From Hemileia vastatrix (taxonomy: Eukaryota; Basidiomycota; Pucciniomycetes; Pucciniales; Zaghouaniaceae): a stretch of 64,000 bases of DNA. Position 1 is the first letter of the stretch. Each line of letters opens with the position of its first letter. Of this stretch, positions 12,011-20,680 are shown piece by piece. A program made the position numbers and the translations under genes. The notes under the pieces are model-generated. The model saw only the letters and a program-made list of their open reading frames with translations, was not told the origin of the DNA and did not search any database. Location of the stretch: positions 1,426,001 through 1,490,000 of the forward strand of contig JASXTE010000005.1 in the NCBI GenBank assembly GCA_030280995.1, written 5' to 3'.

Positions 12011-12829
12011 ATGTCTGTCTCAAGTCTTTTGTTTTTTCTAGTTGAATTCTAGTTCTGTTGTTTATTATTCAGGTTTCAAGTCCACTATGACTTTAAACTG
12101 GTTTGGGACTGGCTTCTTTATCTTTGGTTTTTTTTGGGTTGGGGTGGATCACTGGTGGTCTCCCATCATTTTTACTTATTGGAGGGAGCCCACCCAGTGA
12201 TCATTTCTATGGACTGGACTTTCTCTTACTGGACCTTCTCTTTATCTGGACCATCCATGGAGCTGGACTTTCTTTGATTTTTTAGTTATGATTTTGCTAG
12301 ATAGTAGTTTCAGATTATTTTCTTTTTTCTCTTTTTTTCTTTTAATTTTTTTATGGGGATTGTTAAAATTATAAAATCAAAAATATTGGGTGTTACCACA
12401 TCAGGGCCACCTGGATGCAGGCAAGCATTGGTGGGGAAAGGCTCATCAATTGGCCGGGCAATGCTATTCTATCATTTTATTTTATTTTATTTTTATTTTT
12501 ATTTTCATTAATGTCATTTTTTTTATTTTTTTTATTCTCATTATTACCCTTAATTTATGTTTCTTATTTCAAATCATTTAAATTATTTAAGGTGTATCCA
12601 CATCAAGGTGCACTTGGATGTGGCAAGGTATCAGGGGATCAGCTCATCAATTGGCTGGGGGATACCATTTGTATTATTTTTTATCTTTTATTTTATTTCA
12701 TTTATTTTTTATTTTATTTATCAATTTTAATTTTAGTATGTTAGTAGATTTTTTAAAAAAAGAAGAAGAAAAAAATTTTTGTAAGAATTTATAGTTATTA
12801 ATTTTATTTATTTATTTATTATTATGTTT
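12011..12829 (+). other. 3' region of Gypsy element 2, further structured modules
   Basis: No gene is seen. It holds the rest of the interrupted hairpin unit (to about 12102), a second inverted-repeat module GGATCACTGG ... CCACCCAGTGATC (12146-12202) matching one in element 1 at about 4178, and two copies of the module containing CATCAAGGTGCACTTGGATG and AGCTCATCAATTGGC (12391-12474 and 12590-12668) matching 4412-4492 of element 1. T-rich filler lies between them. Confidence 0.6.
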
Positions 12830-13183
12830 TTAATCTTTTTGGAGGAGCTCAATGTCTGGATGATGAAGTTTCTGGAGGCTGGTCTGGATTATTATTTTGT
12901 TTTTTTTGTTGGGGTTGTGGGAAGCACTGTGTTCTTTGAAATGCATCCTGCTGGAGAGATTATATGGATTATAATGGGCAGGAATGGGTTTGAATGGAAG
13001 TTCAGAAGAGGAAGAAGAAGAGGCAGGAATGGATTGTTTGAAGGTGTGCTTAATGATCCTAGATATCTTCCAGTGGTTGTCCAATAGTTGTTTCCTCATG
13101 GTTTTCTCAAATTCATTCAAAGTTCCATGAAGGGCAAAGGCTTTCAGCATGTTTGAACACACGGTGCTGAGGTGTTGTTTCAT
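12830..13183 (-). CDS. Antisense ORF in Gypsy element 2, unknown
   Basis: A 117-codon frame on the strand opposite gag and integrase. It begins MKQHLSTVCSNMLKAFALH and contains FEKTMRKQLLDNHWKISR, a Ser run and basic residues. The first 60 residues look like ordinary helical protein; the rest is low complexity. It lies downstream, on the minus strand, of the Ser/Pro-rich and Cys-rich antisense frames and may be a further exon of the same antisense gene. No family recognised. Confidence 0.3.
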   Translation of the reverse strand: MKQHLSTVCSNMLKAFALHGTLNEFEKTMRKQLLDNHWKISRIIKHTFKQSIPASSSSSSELPFKPIPAHYNPYNLSSRMHFKEHSASHNPNKKNKIIIQTSLQKLHHPDIELLQKD

Positions 13184-13449
13184 GTCTCCTTAATCCAGGG
13201 TCAAAGAAGTTTCTAGAGGTTGGCCAACTCCAATAGTAGATTCAGGAGGAGGGGTGCCAACTAGACAAGAAGAATTGGATCAGTAATTATTTTGTTGAAG
13301 AAATTGGATGAATTAATGTGGTACTTAAAGATTGGAAGCTTATCAAATTTGTAAGCGGCTGGAATTTGGACTTCTGAAGATTTTGGAATGGTGATAGTAG
13401 ATGGATCAATCAGGGAAAGATATGGATTCTCTTGGTCTTCCTCTGAAAG

Positions 13450-13935
13450 TTATTGAGAAGGTGAACTAGGAGGCTGACGTTCCTGGGGCCTATTTGGAGT
13501 AGCAGGCCTGTTGTTGCTGTTGTTAATATTTCTTCTTGATTCAGTTGGATGAGGTGCTGGTGATGGAGTACCAGGGTTGTTATAAGATGGGGCAGGAGAG
13601 GGTGATCTGGAAGCTGATTGATCTCTTCTGGATGGAGATTTTGAAGGAATGGAACTGTCAGAGGAATAGTTGGCTGACAGAGGAGAGGTGTAGTTTTGTT
13701 TCCTTAACTGGGGGCAAATTTGTTGCTTTTGTGTGGTGTTGGGTGCTCTGGTTTCTTCCTGGGGTCTTCTGGCAGGTCTCCTAGAAGTTTGGGAAATTTT
13801 GGAGATTTGGACCTTGGAAAGGTTGGCTGCATTGCTTTGGGAGCAGTGGTAGGTGGCTGTGTCGAGTTGTTTTGTTGATTGGAGGAATTTGGCTGTTTTC
13901 TGGTTGTTTTTGGAGGTTTTGAGCCTGATTTTCAC
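13450..13935 (-). CDS. Antisense Ser/Pro-rich ORF in Gypsy element 2
   Basis: 161 codons, basic and rich in Ser, Pro, Gln and Asn (for example SPSPAPSYNNPGTPSPAP), with no hydrophobic core. It directly follows the Cys-rich frame at 13971-14351 on the same strand, separated by 35 bp that include a stop. In the other antisense frame (15312-15821) the Cys block runs into a similar S/P/T-rich tail without interruption, so this is probably the disordered tail of the same protein, split by a frameshift or a small intron. Function unknown. Confidence 0.4.
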   Translation of the reverse strand: MKIRLKTSKNNQKTAKFLQSTKQLDTATYHCSQSNAANLSKVQISKISQTSRRPARRPQEETRAPNTTQKQQICPQLRKQNYTSPLSANYSSDSSIPSKSPSRRDQSASRSPSPAPSYNNPGTPSPAPHPTESRRNINNSNNRPATPNRPQERQPPSSPSQ

Positions 13936-13970
13936 TGTCTAGTGAGGCGAGCGGGCTACCTGGATGCTCT

Positions 13971-14351
13971 CTAGAAGCCTAGGAGCTGATTTTGATCTTT
14001 TGGAGCTAATTTAGAAGATATAAAAGCTGTTACTTGGGAATTTAAAGCAGGCCTTTTTCGGAGAGTTCTGGAAACTGAGTTTTGGGATCTTCTGGATGGT
14101 GCTGAGGATAAAGATGAAGAGGCTGGACCAAGCTCTGGGGATCTGGTAGGGGATCTGGAGAGGTATTTATGAGAAGGTGAAGGAGGTGGAATAGGGTAGT
14201 TGGCATCTCTGTCACATTTCTTCTTTTTGGAATAGCAAGAATCACAGGCCCTGTTGTAGAATTTGGCTTCAGGAGTCGGAAGAGTGAATGTGCAAGGTCT
14301 GCACATGTGGATGCACTGTTTCAGGCATAGTTCTTGGGAGCAGTGAAGCAA
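13971..14351 (-). CDS. Antisense Cys-rich (putative zinc-binding) ORF in Gypsy element 2
   Basis: The 126-codon frame has a compact Cys block, CRPCTFTLPTPE then CDSCYSKKKKCDR, that is CxxC ... CxxCx5C with a Lys run, followed by an S/P/R-rich tail. The same layout occurs in the antisense frame at 15312-15821 (CQYCIDNNLIC ... CEVCQSRKKTC), so the two are paralogous. The block recalls the CxxC...KKxC pattern of fungal zinc-cluster DNA-binding proteins, but the spacing does not match Zn2Cys6 and I do not assign it. Another in-frame start (MAGSPDVDPFNLP, about 14388) lies just upstream in a shifted frame, suggesting a frameshift. A reverse-oriented accessory gene of the retroelement is the simplest reading. 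Confidence 0.5.
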   Translation of the reverse strand: MLHCSQELCLKQCIHMCRPCTFTLPTPEAKFYNRACDSCYSKKKKCDRDANYPIPPPSPSHKYLSRSPTRSPELGPASSSLSSAPSRRSQNSVSRTLRKRPALNSQVTAFISSKLAPKDQNQLLGF

Positions 14352-14541
14352 GGAAGATTGAAGGGGTCAACATCAGGGGATCCAGCCATGATCTGTGGTG
14401 AGCAAAGATTATGGAAAGAGATAAGAAGGAGAATTTTGTCAGTGATGGGTAGATGATGAAGTGAAGGTGGAATTTCAGCAGTTTGGCTGTAGGTGTATTC
14501 TGTATGAAATGGGCTGCATCTATTTTATGCGAAACTCTGCC

Positions 14542-15050
14542 AGTCCTCCAAGACTTTAAACTGGCTGGTTTCAAGAATAGTCCATCAAGACTCTAAACTG
14601 AAAAATCTATGGTTTCAAGAATAGTCCCCCAAGACTTTGAACTGAGGGCTGTTAGTCCCCCAAGACTTTAAACTGAGGATTGTTTGATGGTGTAGTCCCC
14701 CAAGACTATAAACTGAGGAATGGGTTTTTGTTGTTGGAATGGTTTTGAAAGATTGGCAGAGGGTATCCACAGAGGGAGCCTCTGAATTTAGCAAAGGCAA
14801 GTTTGGGGGTAATTGATGGGCTGGCAGCTCTATTCACAATTACCCCAGAATGTTAGTTTTATCTCTGTGTCTTAATGTGGTTGATCTCTGGTTCTGGGTT
14901 TATAATTTAGGCTTTTGAGTCCCCCAAGACTTTAAACTGAGGGTTTTTGAGTCCCCCAAGACTAAAAAATGTGGATGGTCTCCCAAGCCTTAAAACTGAG
15001 GGTTGTTTGTGGTTACATCCTATAGAGGGTGTGGTAAATTTTTCTTTTCT
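14542..15050 (+). repeat. Array of AGTCCCCCAAGACTTTAAAC motifs plus a hairpin module
   Basis: At least seven copies of a motif of about 23 nt (AGTCC-N5-GACTTTAAACTGA) occur at about 14542, 14579, 14622, 14653, 14694, 14919 and 14948, with a weaker one near 14979. They are irregularly spaced (30-45 bp, then a 200-bp gap), so this is not a CRISPR array. The gap holds a hairpin with arms GGGGTAATTG (14806) and CAATTACCCC (14837). The same motif follows every other hairpin module in the Gypsy elements. Confidence 0.8.
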
Positions 15051-15059
15051 GAATCAAAC

Positions 15060-15254
15060 TCAAGTAATAGTGGAATTACAGAGGGAATAAAGAGATGAAA
15101 TGAAGTGTTCAGAATTAGCCTTGAACTGGTGAATGAGGTGTCTTCTGTTCTCAATGTCCTGTGGATCTCTAGCAGGAGTGGATTGGAAGTAGTTTAGCCA
15201 AAGGTGTTTCTGTTGAGACGTGTGTTGTTGGAACTTGGCCTTAATGGTGGGCAA
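15060..15254 (-). CDS. Antisense ORF, possible C-terminal part of the Cys-rich protein
   Basis: 64 codons on the minus strand, containing HLWLNYFQSTPARDPQ and IENRRHLIHQFKANSEHF, helical in appearance. It lies 58 bp downstream (minus strand) of the Cys-rich frame 15312-15821. It may be a spliced or frameshifted continuation of that frame. Not recognised. Confidence 0.3.
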   Translation of the reverse strand: MPTIKAKFQQHTSQQKHLWLNYFQSTPARDPQDIENRRHLIHQFKANSEHFISSLYSLCNSTIT

Positions 15255-15311
15255 GTGGTTTGGTGTTGTTGGTTCAATGGATCCTACATTGTTATCATCA
15301 CTGTGAGAAGA

Positions 15312-15821
15312 TTAAGGAACTGAGAAGTCATCAGTTTTATAAAGTGGAAAGAAGAAAAGGAAGTTTTTACCATCAGATGGACCAGGGATGGTGGAACTTG
15401 TTGTTTTAGTGGTTTTGGAACTCTTCTGGGAAGGTTGTAGCTTTTTGATTAATCTGGGAATTAAGATGGACGGCCCAGATCTTTTGGTGCTGGTAGAAGA
15501 TGGACCAGGTTGAGGTGGAGGTGAAGCTGTTGCATAAGATAATGTACCAGGTCTGTAGCAGGTCTTCTTTCTAGATTGGCAGACTTCACAGGACGTTCTG
15601 TATGGATGGACAGGAGGTGTGATGGTGCAGATTAGATTATTGTCAATGCAGTATTGGCAAGGACCCATTCCAGAGGTAGATTTGGGAAGAAGGTTGAACA
15701 TGGTGGTTTGATGAAGAAAGAATGTGGACATTCTGAATTGGAGGGAGGATGTGGTCTTCCAACATTGGCAGGGGCCTTTGTTGTGTAGTTTGGCGCTGTT
15801 TGAGCATGTCTTAATTAGCAT
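15312..15821 (-). CDS. Antisense Cys-rich (putative zinc-binding) ORF, second copy
   Basis: The 169-codon frame crosses the start of the right LTR (15750), so its 5' end is LTR sequence read backwards. The likely start is MSTFFLHQTT (about 15732) or MFNLLPKSTSG. The core has GPCQYCIDNNLIC and SCEVCQSRKKTCYRPG, followed by a Pro/Ser/Thr/Lys-rich tail. It parallels the antisense frame at 13971-14351 (CRPC ... CDSCYSKKKKC). Two diverged copies keeping the Cys and Lys positions argue for a translated protein. Its role in the element (regulation, nucleic-acid binding) is unknown. Confidence 0.5.
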   Translation of the reverse strand: MLIKTCSNSAKLHNKGPCQCWKTTSSLQFRMSTFFLHQTTMFNLLPKSTSGMGPCQYCIDNNLICTITPPVHPYRTSCEVCQSRKKTCYRPGTLSYATASPPPQPGPSSTSTKRSGPSILIPRLIKKLQPSQKSSKTTKTTSSTIPGPSDGKNFLFFFPLYKTDDFSVP

Positions 15822-17179
15822 CTGTTGGAGAATTGGGTGTTTTTCTGGTTTTATTCCATGAATATTGGGACTGCTAATATGTGAGTACTATCATTGAATA
15901 GCCCCGGTTTTTCTATATATTTCATGTCTTGATAATATTTTTCATATTCTAAGTTTTAAGGGGTCATTTCCTCATTCTTCAGTTACAAAAGATAGCCGTT
16001 TAATTTTATTTTTCGTGTTTTACGGGCTAACCTTATGTCTTAGGGTTAAGTACTTAGTACCATTGGATAGGGCTAATTTAGATCTATATTTCATGTCACA
16101 ATGTTGTTATAGTGTAATTCCATGTTTTAAGGGTTTTAGTAGTTGTAGTTAATTTTTCTAAGTAGATTAGGTGTTTTTATTGGTTTTCTGGCTTCAGGGA
16201 GGCCATGCCACTTCAGGCAGCACCTCCAACATTGGGCAGCCCACTCACCTCTGTTTTAGAAGGTTGGAGAGCACTTCTGGAGGGTTTTTTATTCAATTTG
16301 GCTGGTACAGGCACCAAATTCGTTGGTGTGCATTGGCTCTTAGATAGTGGTCTGTGTGTACATAGTGAATAAGACAGTTTGGGGCAACTTTAATTATCAT
16401 ACAACCATCTGGAGGTGATATCCTTGTTCCTCACTCAGTTTTCAGTGTTTTTGGCCACAATTGGCTGTGTTTGTTGCAAGGTTAGTTCTTCATTCAACTC
16501 AACTTTGGCAACAGGTTCTCTGGTATAGTCTTGCAAGCTATATCAAGTATTATTGCTGTCTCTGGTGTGGATTTGCAGCCTACATCAAGTATCTTTGCTT
16601 TCTCTGGTGTGGAAATTGGTCTACATTTCAGTTCTTTGGTCTGGTAGTCTGTCTGGGGACTTCTTTCTTGGCTCATCAAGCAGTCAAGTGTGTTGAAAAA
16701 GGGGCTTTAGCAAACAGGAACCAACTTACTTTAGCAAGTAAACCTCACTCTATTTTTCTAAAGGGACAGGAAATTTTCTCTCTGGTTTTTCTCAAACTCC
16801 CTTGGTCAAGGCCTATAGCTAGTACTATAGGATTGTCTACAATGTTAGCAACTGATTTCTCTGTTGTAGTTTTGCAACCTACATCAAGTATTTTTGCTGT
16901 GTTTGTGCAACAAGTGCATCTTGTCTTTGGTTTCTGGTGTTGATTTCTCTGCATTTCTGGTTTTCCGGTTCTTTTGTTCTCAGTGGTCTACTATTGGCTA
17001 CTGTCTTGAGTTGTAAAGGAGTCAAGAAGTGTGTTGGGAGGGGTATTGTAACAGTCTCTAATTTGCTGTAGCAAATAAATCTCAACTGGTATTTCTCAAA
17101 GGGACAGGGGTGTTTCTCTCCAGTTTTACTACAACTCCCTTGGTCAAGGCCTATAGCTAGTACTATAGGATTGTCTACA
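15750..17179 (+). repeat. Right LTR of the Gypsy array
   Basis: Begins TGTGGTCTTCC after the purine tract at 15739 and ends GGATTGTCTACA. From about 15905 to 16841 it repeats 6450-7379. The last 340 bp are an imperfect duplication of the preceding 340 bp: the block AACTCCCTTGGTCAAGGCC through GATTGTCTAC occurs at 16796-16840 and again at 17135-17178. The next bases belong to a Copia pol gene. Confidence 0.75.
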
Positions 17180-17214
17180 ACGTCTCTTTCTCAGAAGATC
17201 AGGAAGCTTCATAA

Positions 17215-17799
17215 TCCTTTTTAATGGCATACAAAGGCTACTCTTCCTAGTAAATTTAATTTGGTTTCAGCAGATTTATCATCCACTCCAATAGATTCCT
17301 TGGGTTTCTTGTCATTTTTTGGTTCTTTAAGTTGCCTGGCACAAGGAACTAGGCCAGATATTGCTTATTCAGTTAATTGTTTGGCATTTTTTTCAAGACA
17401 CCCATCTGAAGATCACTGGAAGACTCTTAAACATCTTTTAGCATATGTTTCAGCAACAGTTCACTTCACATTCAATATATTTCCTTTCCATTCAAATATG
17501 GTGGATAAAGTTGAAGTATATGCTGACTCAAGTTGGAGTGGTTTTGAAGGGGATAGGGCTTCTCAGGGTCATGTCATCTATTTCTTTGATGTTCCTATTA
17601 GCTGGAGTGCCAAGTGGCATCAAACAGTGGCACGTTCTACTTCAAAAGCAAAATATATGGCTTTTTCATCAGGTAAAAAGACTGGGTTATGGAAAAAAAA
17701 CTTACTTGAAGATTTCATCAATTATAAAGGTCCAATTCATCTTTATTGTGACAATCAGAAAGAAGTAAGAACTGGAAAGGATCAACCTTCAAATATGGA
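17215..17799 (+). pseudogene. Copia pol fragment: end of RT and RNase H, left part
   Basis: Ty1/Copia-type sequence: GTRPDIAYSVNCLAFF (end of RT), YADSSWSGFEGD (first RNase H Asp), ARSTSKAKYMAFSSG and HLYCDNQKE (DNQ motif). In the family the middle motif is normally TEAEY. Here both Glu codons read AAA, so the catalytic Glu is lost, consistent with G-to-A change. The 5' end is cut by the LTR at 17179. The 3' end is interrupted at a TA at 17800 by the mariner element, and the gene resumes at 30507. The upstream pol is missing. Confidence 0.82.
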
Positions 17800-17801
17800 T
17801 A

Positions 17802-18195
17802 CAGGCAAGTCAGCAAAGCTTGGTGATTTTGCAATAATAATTGCTATTTTTTTCTCCTGGCAGCCACTTTTTTGTACTGTCAAATCATACCAGCTGGAGG
17901 CCAGCCCAGCCACAACTGTCTCACATCAGACAGCAAATGTCCAAAATTAGATGAAATTTTTTTTTCTGAAATGTGATTTTCCCAACCAAGATACCCCAAT
18001 TCCACCATTGATTGATTTTTTCTTCCCCCCATTTCATTCTTTTTCTCATTCTCATTTTTTTTCTTTTCTTCCAGGTATCACATCTAACTCAATTCTTGCA
18101 CTGCCTCTTGACTGTCTTATTTAGAGATTACCCTTCTCGCAAGTTTTTCCCCAACCAACACAGTTGACTGTGAGTTTCTTTTTCTTTTTTTAATA
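17802..18195 (+). repeat. Left terminal inverted repeat of the mariner element
   Basis: Pairs with the reverse complement of about 30110-30506 along its length, with scattered differences. Landmarks shared by both arms are TTTTGTACTGTCAAATCATA, CAACTGTCTCACATCAGACA and the end TTTCTTTTTCTTTTTT. This is much longer than the 20-30 bp TIRs of classical Tc1/mariner elements. Confidence 0.9.
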
Positions 18196-18239
18196 TTTTT
18201 TTTCAGAGTTTATTTTCTAATATTTTTTCTTGGTTTAAA

Positions 18240-19639
18240 GCTCAGAAATATGACAACAGATAATTTATTTCCACCCCCCATCACCTTCCTCCTGAAAACA
18301 ATGACTCTGATGAATCCTGGAATGAAGGATCTTACAGTTCCTCAGGGAAAAATGATACTTACATGAAATCTGTATAATTTATACTGAGCTCACATTTTTC
18401 TTACCAAAAAAAAACTATCCTAAGGACTCCAACAGACAATGATCAACTACCAATTTAACTTCTCTGAAATTTACTTAAGTTCAATCACAACCCAAAAAAT
18501 TGAAATTTCTTTGGGATGCTGAAAATAATGATTTAGATGAATTAAAATATATATCAGTACAAACCATTATTGACAGTAAAAAAGATAAAGTTTGGGCTGA
18601 TTATGTCCAAAAGCAGGTTGCCTCAGATGATGTTACATGGTTTGTATCAATTCACCATGGCTGAAAATTCTCTGGAAAGAAAAATGCTTCATTGGATTCA
18701 AAAGAAATGTTCGTTAAATTTCTTGATGTGGCTGGGAAAACACCTGATGATTGTAAAATTGTTTTTTGTCTTAAACAGACAGACCCAAAGTGGGAAGCTC
18801 AGGTTAGCATTTATTTTCACTCTTTTTTTGCATGACTAATTATTATTCAGAATAAGAAAATTTCTCAAAGCCTTGGAGAAAACTCTGCTTTTGAAGGACG
18901 CAATGATGAAAGTCCATAAATTGGTATTGGTCCGGAACTACAAGCCGAACACTTGGATATGGTCTGCTTGATCCAGGAATCCCATCCACCTCATAAAAAT
19001 TAGCAGGAAGTTCCAATTCTTATTGCTGTGCTAATCCTGGCAACCCTCAAGAACTCTTTATCATAACACATACTCTAGCAGAAATGTGGGCTAGAACTAT
19101 TGTAAGCTATTTTCATTTTTTATTTGATTTTTCTCTACACTTATTAATGGTTTTTTAATTTTAGCATTCAAATCCTTTGGAAGTTACACATTTGGTACCT
19201 CCAAAGACTCTGTTTTTTGGATTTGAGCATTGTAAATTTGTTGGGAACACTGGAAGTTCAGTTTTGGGGGACTTTTTATCTGGTCAGGGAGCTGTGGTGT
19301 TGGAAACTGTCGCTTCTTTTTTAGGTTCTTCATTTAGTGCAATGAGACAAGGTTCTGCTGTTTAAGAAAAGGGAGAGAACTCTCAACCACCTTCTTCCAA
19401 ATGCAATGATAATGAAGGCAAAAATTTGTTGGATTTTTTTTAATTTTCAAAAGTCAATCCATGCAATGAAGATCTATTGGAAGGTTTGGACAAGTTAAAT
19501 CTGACGCATTGGTCATTCTTTAAAGATTTTACTGCTCAAGAATTAGTAGATGTTGGCATTCCTGTAGCCTTTGCATGTGCATGCGTGCCTAAATGCAAAA
19601 GATATGGAGCACATCTTTGTTGTCATAAAAACATGTCTT
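18240..19639 (+). pseudogene. Mariner passenger gene, multi-exon, SAM-like C-terminus
   Basis: Coding-like exons in different frames: acidic PPENNDSDESWNEGSYSSSG (18290-18377); KFLWDAENNDLDELKYISVQ through WFVSIHHG with a TGA at 18661, then LDSKEMFVKFLDVAGKTPDD to KWEAQ (18498-18800); a good intron (GTTAGC ... GACTAAT ... TTCAG, 18801-18848); an exon from 18849; another intron (GTAAGC ... TTTAG, about 19102-19164); then PLEVTHLVPPKTLFFG, and finally VNPCNEDLLEGLDKLNLTHW through QELVDVGIPVAFACA. That last block has the look of a SAM-type helix bundle (inference). Stops at 19363 and near 19441 show decay. It converges with the transposase. Function unknown; not a transposase. Confidence 0.55.
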
Positions 19640-19782
19640 AGGTAAGTAAAGCTTAAGTTGAATTTCAAAAATTTGTGTGCTGTTTCTTATTTTATTTAAA
19701 TTTCTCGGCTATTTCGTATCAGACTTGATGACTAGAAAAATGTGTATGAGAATTATAAATATTTATATTAAAGATCATGTGA

Positions 19783-20675
19783 TTAAGCAGTAATTCCTGT
19801 TCCCCAAAACAAATTTCTCATCATAATTGAAGTGAATTTCACCTTTTCCGAACCAAGAATTAAATCCTCATCTTTAGGACCACCTGTCAGCTTGACATGA
19901 AGTTTGAGAGTTGACTTAAAGACAGCAAAACAATTTTCTATAGGGTTATGATCAGGGGAATAAGCAGGTAAATACACTAAGTTACAACCCCTCCTTGCAA
20001 CAATCTCAGCTATTCTTCCTCCATGATGAAATGACATGTTGTCTAGCACCAAAACACTATTTGCTTTTGGGTATGGCTGAATCATTGGCATCTACAGGCA
20101 TAACAAACAAGGTATCAGTAAATTTGCCTGTGCAGAAATAAAAGAAATATTAAATGTACCAAAATTCTTTCTAAAATGAATTCAAAATGAAAACGAGTGA
20201 ATATCTCTTGTTGGATCATGCTGCCAACCAAACCAGAAAGTGAGATGCTAGGTGTAATGTTGAATTGTGTAGTTTTTTGATCAGAGGTATTATTTTAGTT
20301 TTTTTGCCTTTAGTTGACCACCCCGAGTCACGAGTTGCACCTTCAATCAAGATCCCAGACTCTTCTTATTTAATTTATAAAAATAATTAGCAATTAGAAA
20401 AATTCAAAAAGAAAAAAAAAATTAAACACTGGTAAACACCAAACAAGTGGGATCAATCCTTGAAATCAAAGAGAAATATCTTGCTCATTGAATATCATAT
20501 CAAGCAGGGTTTACTTTTTGTGTTTTCTTTTTGGTCAGATTAAGACATTCAACCAATTCAGTTGCAATGTTGATCTTGAGACCTGTACACCATGTTGCTC
20601 CAGAAATTTTGCTTGGAGCTCATCTTGATACAAAGTGGGATCTTGTGTTACCAAGTTAAGAATAAATTGCAGATG
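19783..20675 (-). pseudogene. Mariner transposase, C-terminal part (DDE_3-like)
   Basis: The minus-strand frame 19783-20091 has VLVLDNMSFHHGG (second catalytic Asp) and LPAYSPDHNPIENCFAVFK (third acidic residue, Glu), typical of Tc1/mariner-like DDE transposases. Upstream on the same strand, up to the Gypsy LTR at 20681, HLQFILNLVTQDPTLYQDEL looks like the helix-turn-helix region, and a degenerate GWSTKGKK block stands where the first catalytic Asp region is expected. Stops, and probably an intron near 20100-20160, interrupt it. The N-terminal part lies across Gypsy copy A at 29796-30006. The gene is inactive as it stands. Confidence 0.8.
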
Positions 20676-20680
20676 TTCCT

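Larger units (their letters stand above)
1..17179 (+). mobile_element. Tandem Gypsy array: two internal regions sharing a middle LTR
   Basis: Internal region 1 (1-5249) ends in a purine tract (TTGGAGGGAGGA) followed at 5250 by TGTGG. The same tract and TGTGG occur at 15739-15754 after internal region 2. The 3' parts of the two LTRs (about 6450-7379 and 15905-16841) are direct repeats that look more than 90% identical by eye. A primer-binding-like TGGCGCTCAATGTGAGG follows the middle LTR at 7384. There is therefore one LTR between two internal regions, a typical recombination product. The first LTR lies left of the window, so the target duplication cannot be checked. The right LTR abuts Copia coding DNA at 17180. 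Confidence 0.75.

Noticed and set aside
14542..15000. Possible CRISPR array (short repeats with spacers)
   Set aside because: Repeats are imperfect and spacing is irregular (about 10-20 bp, then a gap of 200 bp). The same motif occurs singly elsewhere in the Gypsy 3' regions, and the genome is eukaryotic.
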